Of a DNA stretch of 64,000 bases, positions 39,601 through 50,530 are shown one piece after another. Made by a program: the position numbers and the translations under genes. Within the stretch, counting starts at the first letter, position 1, and each line of letters opens with the position of its first letter. Source of the stretch: Musa acuminata AAA Group (Eukaryota; Streptophyta; Magnoliopsida; Zingiberales; Musaceae); contig NC_088357.1 of NCBI RefSeq assembly GCF_036884655.1, positions 44,355,501 to 44,419,500 of the forward strand. Direction: 5' to 3'. The notes beneath the pieces were generated by a model. That model was not told the DNA's origin, ran no database searches, and was given only the letters and a program-made list of their open reading frames with translations.

Positions 39601-42258
39601 CTATATGCTCTACCCTTGGATGGAGCCGACAGATCCATGCCAGTCCATAACTGGATTTGCATGTCAACAAGACTATGGTGACTTTCAGAAATTTGAACTG
39701 CTTTGAGGTAAAAGAATAATTCCGATTTGCAACATTGCTCTCATCAATAAGTTATATTAGTTGTACAGTGATAAGAGTATTACTGGAGCAGTCTTGAATC
39801 AATCACAGATATTCAAAGTTCAAACACACATCTACCATGATATTAGGGTCTATCGCCTTTTTAGTTATAAGCCCTTATGTTTCATGAAGTATTAAAGACA
39901 TCTTCCCTCTTCAAAGAATTTGTAAGAAAAAACAACTATTTAACTCTTGGGTAATATGCACTTAATCACATATAGTCAGCAGACTCAAAAGTAACATGAA
40001 CAGATAAGTCAACATAGTTCAAATAACATGAGTGAAGGCAGTAACCTCATGACATCGTAAATTGCAAAAGCCTCTGTCTCATAGCCCAATTTCTCCCCAC
40101 CCTAGAGAATTGACATAAAAATAGAGTAAGTTATAGGAAGATTGTTTTTTATCATAAGTCAGCTTGTATCTTGTGTCACAATCCTAAATGTGGTGCAAAA
40201 AAATAAAGCACAGATACCAACTGGAGTCACCCTAGGGAAACACAAAGTCTTGAAAGAAATTCTGCAACAATATGCTTCCATTTTCCACATGCTTCTGCTA
40301 CATAGCAACTTGTGTTGAGTTAAAAGTGATAGAAATTTTAATCAGTCTTGATAATGGAACATCTTAGCTAAACTGGAAACTTCATTTACACATGTGGCTC
40401 AAACAGATAACTGCTGCATATGTTATTACTGATATGGAGATAACATGACTGCAGGTTTTAAAATCCACTGACACACATGTAGCTCAAGCAGATAACTGCA
40501 GCATCCATATGTGAATCCAATAATTAAGTTTCACAGGCCATAATATTGGAGTATCAATGTAATCAATGTCATGTATCCCTCAATTATAATGGTTAAATCT
40601 AGTATACAGCTAACAAATAAACAAAGAAATACACGTATTACATAACTTTTCTAATATTCAATGTACCAAATACCATGTATCAGAAATGTTATAATGTGTA
40701 AAATGTTATCCTCACAAATAAAAAAGGTAAATAAAGATGTAATCATTAAGAGGGGAAAGAACAACTAGCCTTTGTTGTTCCAGTGGAATTTATGTATAGG
40801 TAAATCGGCTTTTCTACATCTTCATATTGAAGGTAAAGAAATTCTGCCATCATCAACTCCGTCACTGATGGAACAAGAGACATGCCCAAATATACAATTC
40901 GATTTTTGTACAAGTAAGAAGCGAGATCAGGAGGTGGTTGCTCCCAAGCATTTCCTCTCAAGAAAGGAATAACCTGTCGATAAGTAAAAACAAAATGAAG
41001 GGTTATGAACATTTCAAAATGATAATTAGTCATCAAACAGCAAAAAGAATACAATCAAATATCAATCGTGGACATTATAGCATTCAAAAGCAAGCGATGA
41101 TATGACAGCAATATCCAACAGTTTGAAAAAGAAAATAGGAATGCAATACCTGAAAAAAGGACAGCCTAGTGCATGAAGGTAAAGTCAATGCAAGGTGTCA
41201 AGGAGATCAGTCTATACAGTCTTACCCTTGCGACAAAGATATCTACTAACTGTTGATGTGATTAAAAAAATCTGCATGATAAAATAATTACTAATACTAA
41301 GACCATAGGGAGTGTGTCCAGTGAATTTCACATAACTATAAAACTCCTTAAAGGATCAATCTAAAGCTCTTTTCTTATTGATAATGAATGAACATGCTAA
41401 AATAAAGTGGTTAAAGTGGAGAGGGGTGTCGAGGGTTTGGTGTAACAATCGTGTATCCCTTAGACCAAACAAAAAATTTTATATGACTATTATAATTGAC
41501 TTTGTTTTTCTCCTACAGATATCTCAACATGTGGTTACCCTCTTGGAATTCTTTTGCATTGTGATGTCCATGCTATTACTTCATTCTCAGATAGTTCAGT
41601 CACAAAATGCAAATTGACAAAGAAACATTCCGATTCACTCGTTGATAAAGTGGTTGACTTCCAATATAAAATTACAATATCTGAGCTAATGATCTTTTAG
41701 AACAAATAATCTCGGTAGCAAACACCAGATTCTGTGGACAGACAGATAAAATCCATTTTTGTTAGAACGTTTCAGATATCGGCTTCGCTTCAAGTTCACC
41801 AGATGAAGGGGACCATAACATCACTCAGAACTGGCAAAATAAATCAACATAAAGAAATAAGGAAATTTTTCAACTAAACAAATGCAAAAAAAAAAAAAAA
41901 CTGAATAAGAAGAGAAACGAAACAATTAGGGAAAAGAAGCAACTTTTCTTCTTCTATTGGTTACCATGGTAACGACACCCCTTGTGGGTCGGCGGCCAGT
42001 GGATACGACCGGCAGCTTCAGCGACGGAAGCCTAATCTTAAGCCCATTGAAGTCGCCGTGAACGCTACCGCAGACAAAAGGAGAGGAAACGAGGCTGCTG
42101 CCGAGGGAACAAGACCTCGAGGAGGAGGCCACCGGGGGCCGGCCGAAAGCCGCTCTCTTCGGTGCCCACCTGCCGCTGCCCTGCGATCTGGGAGAGATGG
42201 AGAGCATTTGGGGAGAGTCGGCGGAGACCAATCGTTGCGAGGACAAGGCGACTTCCAT
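36639..42258 (-). CDS. CLPR4: CLPR4, non-catalytic subunit of the plastid Clp protease
   Basis: Seven minus-strand exons join in frame to 314 aa (Arabidopsis CLPR4 is about 305): 41965-42258, 40770-40973, 40046-40101, 39188-39314, 38928-39005, 36789-36902 and 36639-36710. The first ~95 residues are Ser/Arg-rich, as in a chloroplast transit peptide, and end in RGVVTMV as in Arabidopsis. The ClpP fold follows: WEQPPPDLASYLYKNRIVYLG, PIYLYINSTGTTK, FTLCVGNAWGEAALLLAAG, IMIKQPIARFQGQATDVE and RRPKYFSPSEAVEYGIIDK. The ClpP catalytic Ser motif is replaced by GNAWGEA and the His position by Lys (MIKQP), so it is structural rather than proteolytic. It works in the stromal ClpPR core. Intron 2 is GC-AG. 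The start MEVALSS was chosen over an in-frame ATG at 42360 because it matches the family. Confidence 0.95.
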
Positions 42259-42614
42259 GGCCCCTATCTTGTTCTCTCCCTGCAGGGGACGGATAAAGGG
42301 CAGAAGCGAGGAGCGTGGGCCTCTTCTTTCTCGTGGGCCTCTTCTTTCGCGTGGGCTCATCGCTGGCCCATTGGATACCCAATCTTAAAGTTTGGCGACC
42401 TAATGACTAATGACAAAATTGCGAACACAAACTATATATAATTACGTGTTTGATATTTTGCTTTGTAGAAATCAACATTTGGGCGTCGCGTGCGGCGGAG
42501 GAAACGAGGGCGAGCGTCCGTCCGTGGCGAAAGCCGACAGCCAATTCGCCCAACCCCTCAAAGTTTAATCGTGCTTCCCCCTCGTCCCTCGTCCCTCGTC
42601 CCTCTAGAGTTCCG
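42259..42614. promoter_or_regulatory. Shared divergent promoter of CLPR4 and the EXO84C-like gene
   Basis: The two start codons face away from each other across 356 bases. Site II type elements occur at 42316-42321 (TGGGCC), 42334-42339 (TGGGCC), 42352-42357 (TGGGCT) and 42365-42370 (GGCCCA). The first three lie on an 18-base tandem repeat (cgtgggcctcttctttc). TGGGCC/T elements are known TCP-factor sites in plant housekeeping and organelle-protein genes. No TATA box is obvious on either side, in line with that promoter class. Confidence 0.6.
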
Positions 42615-45048
42615 ATGGCCGACGAGGACGTCTCGGGGAGCCACACCGACGGCTCCTCCATCACTTCGAGCTCCGATGGCGATCACGAGGATCCGATGGA
42701 GCTAAAGCCAATGACCGCAGTGGTACCTTCTTCTCTTACGATAAGTTATCATGTAATTGGAATGCAGTCTTCCCAGGTCATAGTATCCAGGAAACCTGTT
42801 TCCCACTCGACTCCACCGTAAGACGAATCAGTTCTATTCTCTCAACTTATATCAGGACTCTGTCAATTATTAGAGAATCCATAGTTGACATTTACACCAA
42901 ATTCATGCCTTTATACATATATATAATTGCTCCAACTATTGATTGATGAAGGTGAAATAAATCATCACAGGAGAAGTAGCTATAGTTTTCAGCTTCTTTC
43001 TTGTGGGTTGTTTCTCAAATTGCTTCTCCCAACCTGGTAACAGTGGTCTGTAATATATTACTAAAGGACGAGAGAAGGGAGGAGATTGCTGAAAACACCT
43101 GGATCAGTTCTTCAATATGCTCATTTATGTTGATGGTGATTTATACAGTCATTCATATTGACAACACTCATCCTGAGTGTAAATCTGTAAATTCACTGTT
43201 TCACTCGACAGAAGTGACATGATGGATCGCTTAAACAAGCTGTTCTACACCTGCCTGTTAGTTCAATTTAATATGAGTTCACCTCTTATAAGGTACTAGA
43301 GCAGAGTTGTTGGACCATGATTGTGGCACTAACTCCTTATCTAATTATTTATAGGGTGTAAAGCGTTTATGTTCAGAGCTCCTTGCGATAAAGAAGGCTT
43401 CGGATGAGGACTTGAATAGAAATGTCTACTCATGTTATTCAGCCTTTGTTAGGTAAATGTCCCTGCTTAATTAATTCATGGATCAATTGGTTTATCATGT
43501 TTTGTTTAAGTATTTTCTCATGTGCTCCGACTTCGTAGGAACAAAATTTGGTTGGCTTCTGGCATTCAAAAATTGTCCAATTTATATTTTTATAATAAAC
43601 CTAACAAAAGTTTTCAGTTCTAATGTAGTTTGCTGCTTGTAGTACTAGTTAAGGTATGTCTAGCATTTACCCAATAGAAAAATTAGAGAACTTTTCTTCT
43701 TGAATGTTGGATTTGAGGAATTAATTCATGCTCGAAGTTGTCCTAACATTTTGCTTTTGATGTTCATATGGAAGAATCTGACCTCAAAAAGAAAGAGGAT
43801 GTAGCCATCTTGTCCTAATTCTGAATGAAAAATAAAGGGCATTCCAATATATGAATCCAATCACATTCAGGTGGACTCCCAATGATTTGGTAGAAGAAAA
43901 GTGGGGTGTGAGCCCATTGATTTGCCACCTCGCAATTTTCATAGCAATCTTTATCTACTTTGACCATTGTAATTAGCTTTCGATGAACATTGGCTTAATT
44001 GTAAGAGGTGATAACACTTGATGGTTTCTGAATTTTATGGAGGGATCAATAGTTTCTTTCAGCCCATATGGTAGATTGTTGCTATCAAGAAGAGGATTCT
44101 AATCACATCCAATATGTTCTGATGTTGAGAGACCATCCAAGTTGAGTATATGAAATTTGGCATTTAAGTAGTTGAGGTGATAACACTTGATGGTTTCTGA
44201 ATTTTATGGAGGGATCAACAGTTTCTTTCAGTCCATGTGGTAGATTGTTGCTATCAAGAAGAGGATTCTAATCACAACCAATATGTTCTGATGTTGAGAG
44301 ACCATCAAAGTTGAGTATATGAAATTTGACATTTAAGTAAGTAGTTGAGGTGATAACACTTGATGGTTTCTGAATTTTATGGAGGGATCAACAGTTTCTT
44401 TCAGCCCATGTGGTAGATTGTTGCTATCAAGAAAAGGATTCTAATCACAACCAGCATGTTCTGATGTTGAGAGACCATTCAAATTGAGTATATGAAATTT
44501 GGCATTTAAAGTAGTTACACACTCCAAATTTTAGTCGAATTGTATTAAAAGAATAGGTTTTGGATAATCTCTTCTTGAGAGTAACAAAGAAATCGTACAT
44601 TATTATTAATGGTTTCCTGATGTAAAATTTATGAAGTGTGGACAATTTGTCAATAAACAAAGTGGAATCTAATTTTAGATAAATGTTCATTTCCTTTCTG
44701 GTACTCAACAATTTCAGATAAATGGTGTGGCTGCATCTAATTAACAGGTAAAATTTGATATGTTGTTTTTCCTGGAAGCTGAGGTTCCTGCTCTCCTGCA
44801 GGATACTTGAAGAAGTACCACGAGTGAAGTGTGATCTTGAGGAGCTGAAACAACATGTTTTAAACCAAAGAATGCTCGTTCAAGATCTTATCAACAGTCT
44901 CTATCTGGAGAAACCATCATCCAATAATTCAACAGAAACCAAAGCGCAAGGCATAGAAGATCTTGATCTGCATTCTGATGGAGAGCTTGGATCCGACCTT
45001 TGTGATGCTTTGGACACATTGGACATTTCTCTCTACTCAAGTAAATAA
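42615..45048 (+). CDS. EXO84C-like exocyst subunit, N-terminal part only
   Basis: Three exons join in frame: 42615-42722, 43355-43452 and 44803-45048. They give about 150 aa: an acidic Ser-rich start, then GVKRLCSELLAIKKASDED, YSCYSAFVRILEEVPRVK and DLEELKQHVLNQRMLVQDLI. This matches the N-terminal Vps51/EXO84 coiled-coil block of Arabidopsis EXO84C (there GIRKLCCELLDLK and LVELRKHISSQGILVQDLM). EXO84 is one of eight exocyst subunits that tether secretory vesicles to the plasma membrane. Real EXO84 proteins are about 750 aa; this frame stops after DALDTLDISLYSSK. A second in-phase donor at 42776 would lengthen exon 1 by 18 codons. It may be transcribed from the CLPR4-shared promoter, but a working exocyst subunit is unlikely. 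Confidence 0.6.
44005..44516 (+). repeat. Three tandem copies of a ~170-bp unit
   Basis: The phrase gaggtgataacacttgatgg starts at 44005, 44174 and 44347, so the periods are 169 and 173 bases. Each copy runs through agaccatc..agttgagtatatg to about 'gcatttaagtagtt'. They differ by only a few bases and small indels, so the amplification is fairly recent. It sits in intron 2 of the EXO84C-like gene. Confidence 0.85.
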
Positions 45049-45405
45049 TGCTATTGAGTCTTCTACAGATGATGAGCTAAACTTTACAACAGATGCAAAC
45101 GGAAGAACATTCCTCACCGATGAGTATGTCATACTTTTGTGCAATATCAGATTGGCGTGCCAGCATAGCTAAGCGGTTCCATTCTTGATCGAGCACCCAA
45201 GAGTGGCTCAGCCAAAATTACAGATGGTACTATTTGGAGTTTGTAGGCTCCTAAAAGAAGTAATGTTCCAAAAAGCGAAGTTTGTCTTCTCAGTTATTTT
45301 CTGTAGCAACAAAAATGTGTTACTATTTTATAAGATGAAGCACAGTAATGCACCACTCAGAAGCAGTGGAAAAACAATTGGCACATTACAAATTACTGGA
45401 AAATA
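45049..45405 (+). pseudogene. Continuation of the EXO84C-like gene, frameshifted
   Basis: Past the stop, homology continues in other frames. VNNAIESSTDDEL lies where EXO84C has VDEALEAMDAEE. Next comes DWRASIAKRFHS, then in yet another frame IEHPRVAQPKLQMVLFGVCRLL, where EXO84C has [23 protein letters not shown]. At least two frameshifts and several stops are needed to read it. The remaining ~500 residues of EXO84 are not recognisable downstream. This supports loss of function rather than a missed intron. Confidence 0.5.
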
Positions 45406-46671
45406 GTGGAAGTTTTGATGATGGGTATCTGTGCATGTGTGTTTAACATCTTCCTTGTGAATGATCATGTGGTTTGAAGTGCCCAAGTAAATTACACTAC
45501 CATTAAATGCAGAACAATACCTCAGAAGACTGGTTCCACTTTGAGATACAACAAGCCCTTTGAACACCTCTTGTAAATGGGTGGACAGTAGCAGATGTTT
45601 CTCCACAATCAAAACATCATTATTTAAATTAAGAGTAGATGTAGGTCTTAATTCTAAGAATTAAAGAGTCACTGAGAAAGAACATTGCCAAGAAGTCATA
45701 TGTGGGAAACCTGAAGAGATTCCACGTCAAAATCATGAGAGAACTGATGGAGAAGAGCTGGAAGTCGGAAAAATCAAGGCAGTGCCTGTAGATCATCTTG
45801 CTTCAAATCTAGTGGAAGAAAAATAAAGCTTGTTGGTCAAATGGAAGACCACCGAAGCTGCATTCTTCCGATACTGGCTGAAGTCTATATGTGGGTAACA
45901 AATGGAAATTTGCCGCTGACCTTTCTCCTCCCTATTACATCTTCTCTGCACTGGATATTTTCTTCTCTCTTTCCTCTACTATTCCGTATTGTTCTAAATT
46001 TCCTTTATGCATTATTCCTCCTCCTTTCACATTATGTATTAACCATAGGGGTGATCATGATTCCCAAACCACAATTTCAGTAAAATTGGAAATCGGTATC
46101 AGGTGGATCGAATCAAAATCATCGATTCATTTTCGATTTTGATTCGATCTATCGGATTCGATTAACAAAAAACTAAATTATTTTATCAGAACCCATATCA
46201 TCATTTTTAGAACTAAAAGTACTTATCATTACACCATACCAACTATTTATTTTTTTATATATATTTAAATGGTTTAAAACAATCAATCTCAATTCTGATT
46301 TTAATTTCTAGAAACCAAAACCATAATTATGATTCTGATTTGGTTTAGAATTATTAAACCATTGATCCGATTTTATTATAATTTCGAATCAGTTTCTAGA
46401 AACCAAACCATACTTGTTTCTTCTGATTCTTGAGGCTATCCCTCATATATTTGCTGACTAAACCGAATTAAAATCATCCACTTATATATTTCCTGACTAT
46501 AATATTTTACATTTTGACACACTTAAATTTGTTTCTTATGTTTTCTTTTTATTTTGGGAAAGCCTTACTTTTTCTAGCTCTTGTTTGAATAAGCTTCCTA
46601 TTTTCCAATTACCTGTAAAAAAGCTCCACCTTTTAAAGGACTCCTTTTTTTTTTTTTCTTTTTGGTTAACA
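45406..46671. other. Intergenic AT-rich DNA
   Basis: No gene recognised. The stretch 46070-46420 repeats 'gattcgat/aaaccaaa' type motifs (tttcgattttgattcgatc, tctagaaaccaaa twice), like degraded transposon or satellite sequence. Confidence 0.35.
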
Positions 46672-46679
46672 TTTGATAG

Positions 46680-46883
46680 CAAGGTCTATCGTACCGGATC
46701 GTACCGCTTGGTACAGGCGGTACGTACCAGTCCAACAGACCAACGATACGCGGACAGGTGCTACAGTGCTCGATACACCTGAGTGTACCGCTCAGTACAC
46801 TGGGTGAACCGAACAGTATACCGTACCGTATCGGTATCGAGCCCGGATCGAAATGTCTATACGGTACGGTATGACAGACCTTG
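46680..46883. mobile_element. 204-bp hAT-type MITE
   Basis: Near-perfect terminal inverted repeats: the left end is CAAGGTCTATCGTACCG, the right end reversed is CAAGGTCTGTCATACCG. They are flanked by TTTGATAG (46672-46679) and TTTGAAAG (46884-46891), an 8-bp duplication with one mismatch. The whole body is made of 'gtacc/ggtac' palindromic motifs. There is no coding content. Confidence 0.8.
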
Positions 46884-47386
46884 TTTGAAAGTCAATAATA
46901 TATATATATTTTTTTAACCTAAATAATTCGAATCAGTTTTTCAGTCAAATCTACTGATTATCATATCGAATCGGTTATAGTTTTCTTAATAAAAGTATAG
47001 TATTTTGATCCAATAATCAAAACGATAATAATTGGATAATGTCTCACCCTATTTTATTATCATTCTTACAATGATAATATTACAATATATATATATATAT
47101 ATATACTGAATTAAGTAATTTTGGTTTGTAAAAGAAAAAATCAAACCAGTCAAAGAATGGGAGAAAGAAAAGTATTTATTATTTACGAATAATTACTGAA
47201 TTGAATTCCCTTGTCAAAAACAATGAAGGAAGAGACAACAATATGCCGCGAGCAAATGGATCGCTCATTGTGTTACCGTTATTAGAAATGAGGAGATCAG
47301 TTAACATCCGTTATTACAAATCAAAGAATCAGTCAAAATTATTTTCTTGATTCGTTGCATTGGTCAAACGATTTTGCTCGTCTTCC

Positions 47387-48073
47387 TCAGCGGCCTTTTC
47401 CCTCCTTCATGGACTTCATCACGATGTTCGCAGTCCTCGACACCAGCTCCGACCAGTTCCTGATAACCATCAAAGAATCCAAACAATTAAGCGGAGGAAG
47501 GAATGATGGGAGTCCACAGAGGAAGAGAACTCGAGGGCCTTACCCTGTCTTGGAGTCGAAGGTCAGCCCCACCGTGTACTTGGCCTCCTGAAGCGCCTTG
47601 CTGTACCTCTTCAGGTTCTCCGGCGAATGCGACTCGGCGTCCAACACCGAGAGTTGGGAGGGCTTCACGTCGCAGAAGACGGGAATCAGCTTCTTCTTGG
47701 CCTCCACCATCATCGCCAGCTCATGGAGACAGAAGAAGGAGTCGCAGTACCTGGGCGAGAAGATAACGACGCCGACCTTGCACTGCAGGATGCCGGCATC
47801 GATGCACTCGTACAGCTTGTCCCCCGGCTCCATCGTCCGGTTATCCAGGAACGGGCGGACGTTGTGATGGACGAGGCGGTCGTAGAGCAGCCCAGCCAAC
47901 GTCATCTTGGTGTCGGTACCCCTGTGGCTTATGAACACGTCGTAGGAGCGGGCGACGTCGACCCTGTCCGCCACACTCCCTTTCCTCGTGGCCGCCGCAG
48001 CGGCCTGCTCCTTGTATGCCGTCACCACCCTCGAGACGAGACGAGTGGGAAGAACTCTGCGCACGGACGCCAT
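47387..48073 (-). CDS. TIR-only protein (TIR-domain NADase family)
   Basis: Two exons, 47544-48073 and 47387-47459, join in frame to 200 aa. After a ~40-residue Ala/Arg-rich lead come YDVFISHRGTDTK (from residue 44), VRPFLDNRTMEPGDKL, VGVVIFSPRYCDSFFCLHEL (with the Glu that aligns to the catalytic NADase Glu near residue 118) and IPVFCDVKPSQL. The C-terminus is NWSELVSRTANIVMKSMKEG. There is no NB-ARC or LRR part. Monocots lack classic TIR-NB-LRR receptors but keep small TIR-only proteins that make nucleotide signals for EDS1-type immunity. The start MASVRR was chosen because a TATA box lies 73-81 bases upstream; an in-frame ATG at 48244 lies upstream of that TATA. No break is seen. Confidence 0.92.
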
Positions 48074-48145
48074 GTGGTTATCTACAGAACGATTGTATAC
48101 TAGGGGATGTCGGAGGAATATGGGATAGGGAGTGCACCCTCTCTC

Positions 48146-48154
48146 TTTATATAC
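48146..48154 (-). promoter_or_regulatory. TATA box of the TIR-only gene
   Basis: TATATAAAG on the minus strand, 73-81 bases upstream of the ATG at 48073. This implies transcription from about 48120 and excludes the upstream in-frame ATG at 48244 from the mRNA. Confidence 0.6.
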
Positions 48155-50260
48155 CGGCGATGGAAAGAAGTAGTTTGAATGTACTACGTCAAGGTTTGAT
48201 TTTGATTTCCAAGACATGGGAATGACGGGAGATAAAAATTTCATCCGAAGAGACTATTTCAAAGGAGCAGAAGAGGAGGGGGAGGGAAGAGGAGAGAAGA
48301 GACGGGGGAGGGGAGACGACCACATCGAGACTGTTCTGTTGAATGTTGATTCCTGGCTTATCTTACGCAGCTATAAACGAAGGTGATCAGCGATCCGGTT
48401 CGTTTCCCCCTTCAAAGACGCGGCGCGAGTTTCATCACGTGCAGTACGATTTGTAAAGCGATCAGACGACGGACGGACCACGTGGACGAACACTAACGTT
48501 TACACACGGAGGATTTGCTTGCGGGAGGCGTCTGGGGAGAATCCTCGGAAATGTCAATGTTCGCTTGAAAGTTGACACGAACTTTCAATTGTACCTGCGG
48601 AATTGAAGACCGATTGGACATGCGACTGAGTCAGATTGGATGAAACCCGAGGAGGACGACAAGAAGGAGAACAAGATTATACTGCACCATCTATCTATCA
48701 ATCTATCTATCTATCTATCTATCACATCACAATCTTGTCACTTCCAGATGTGGTCGGACAAATCGCAAACTCCTAACCCAAGTTTATTTTTACTTCCGAT
48801 GTCGGCCTGTGAATAGTATGAAAAGCTACAGATTATGATGTGAAAAATCCTCATCGATTTTACGTAAGCAATCTTTGGAAAATCTAAAACGTGAAAGATG
48901 TAGGTTGTAATGCATCGATCAATTACGAAATTTTGATTTGTCTCAAATCCAATCGGTTCATCGAACTTCACATCAACATTTGCAACATATTCATGTGTAT
49001 ATAATAATATATATTAAGCATACAAAGCTTTCATTCGTATGAGATGTGAGATGAGGAGAAGATCAAAAAAAAAAACATGATGACTTAACCCAGATCGAGC
49101 AGTGCCAGAATACTCCGTACTTGATTGATGAATAACATGCAAGTAGTAACATTGTTCTCAGTGAGCTGCTGCTATTGGCATTAAGACTGAGTAAGTAACC
49201 CTTGCAGTAATGGAAAACAGAAGAATGGCCGGAGGAGGAGGAGCAATCTTACTAATAACAGCTGCTGCTATGACATTAACAGTACTTTTTAACCCAGTTT
49301 TGATGTTCTTTATTCTCGTTACGGCTGATAACATGAGATTGCTCCTCCGTAAGGGGAGATTGCAAATAAATGACTAGTCGCCTTTGACGAGCTGACCAGT
49401 ATCCATTTGTTTGGTCAGCATGTGTGATGAAGATAGGAGCAAATGTGTATGACTATCATATTTGTAATGTGTATGAACGTAAGTTTTAAGTTTTCAAGAA
49501 GGAAAGAATTTATTATGAAAGAGATATATCATTCATGATATAATTAAATAAACTTTTAAGTTAGTGTGTGGGATAAAGACGGGAGAAAAGCTACTTGATG
49601 AATATAAATTATAAATGATTGAAGAATTTATTGTGAAAGGAACGTGTTAAAGGTATGAAAACTGATAAAGAGTTAGTGGCATGCATATGATCAGACTACT
49701 GCACTTCGATGTTACTTGACCGAGAAAAATATAAATATATCATTTGTGATGTCGAGGGTATTGCTTCATCGTATATTATAGAGTGAGAAGTTGTGGAAGG
49801 GGTGAGGTGCTGATAAACTAGATAATAAGGGAGTACATGTCCAAAAAGACCTACCAGTTAATATTGTGAGAGGTGTACTTGTGAGAGTTTGAGGTATACT
49901 CGTATGAACTCGGTGATTAATTATTATTATAATGGCTCACATCGCTAAAGAAGCAAGATTTTAGAATGAAAAAGTTACTTAACAAAAAATAATATGACGC
50001 AGAGATCTTTTGACTTTTAAAATCATAATATTAAATAATATTATATTTAAGATAGTACCCAAGCGTTGGATCTTTGTGTTAACATATATGAAGCATAGAA
50101 ACATAGCTAGGGATAATATAAATAATTAAATATTTTGAGTTTTTAAATATTTGAGATTTTATGAAATAATTTTTTAAATAGTGACTAGTGTTGTAGGAGA
50201 TATCTTGTTTAATTTTTTATTGAAGTTTTTATTATTTTGATTATCCATTCTTTTGGATTT
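48155..50260. other. Upstream region of the TIR gene and intergenic DNA
   Basis: No gene recognised. A (TCTA)n microsatellite lies at about 48690-48722. Sequence from 49430 on, with motifs such as 'ggtatactcgtatgaactcgg', looks like retrotransposon remains, but I could not delimit LTRs. Confidence 0.35.
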
Positions 50261-50269
50261 TTGATTGAA

Positions 50270-50530
50270 TTAGACTATAATAGTTGATTTTATTTTCCTC
50301 TCTTCTCTTTTTAGATATGTTTTATGATCAATCAATTTATCATATAATTCTTTAAATTACATTAGTAAGTCATGTGCTTAAATTACTATCATTGGTTTCT
50401 TATGTTCACCTCGTTGGTCATTAAAAGTATAAACAATGACTTCATCATCACTTAGAGGATGACCTATTAAACTCAAATAATTTATAATAGATTTTAAATT
50501 TTACATATAATTATTAATAATATTTTTTTT
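50270..50530 (-). pseudogene. Ty1/copia gag relic
   Basis: On the minus strand the segment reads FKELYDKLIDHKTYLKREERK after a decayed upstream stretch. This matches the 'ISFEELYDKLxDHETYLKREE' block of the copia gag (UBN2-type) domain. Stops and frameshifts occur on both sides. It is a fragment of a dead retrotransposon. Confidence 0.5.

Noticed and set aside
42259..42360. Upstream in-frame extension of CLPR4 (start at 42360)
   Set aside because: It encodes a simple repeat and overlaps the site II promoter repeat. The MEVA start at 42258 matches the known CLPR4 N-terminus.
42723..42776. Longer exon 1 of the EXO84C-like gene using the donor at 42776
   Set aside because: It is in phase and possible as an alternative, but the shorter form joins MTAV directly to GVKRLC with better family agreement.
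48074..48244. Upstream in-frame extension of the TIR protein (start at 48244)
   Set aside because: A TATA box lies between the two ATGs, so the upstream codon should not be in the mRNA.
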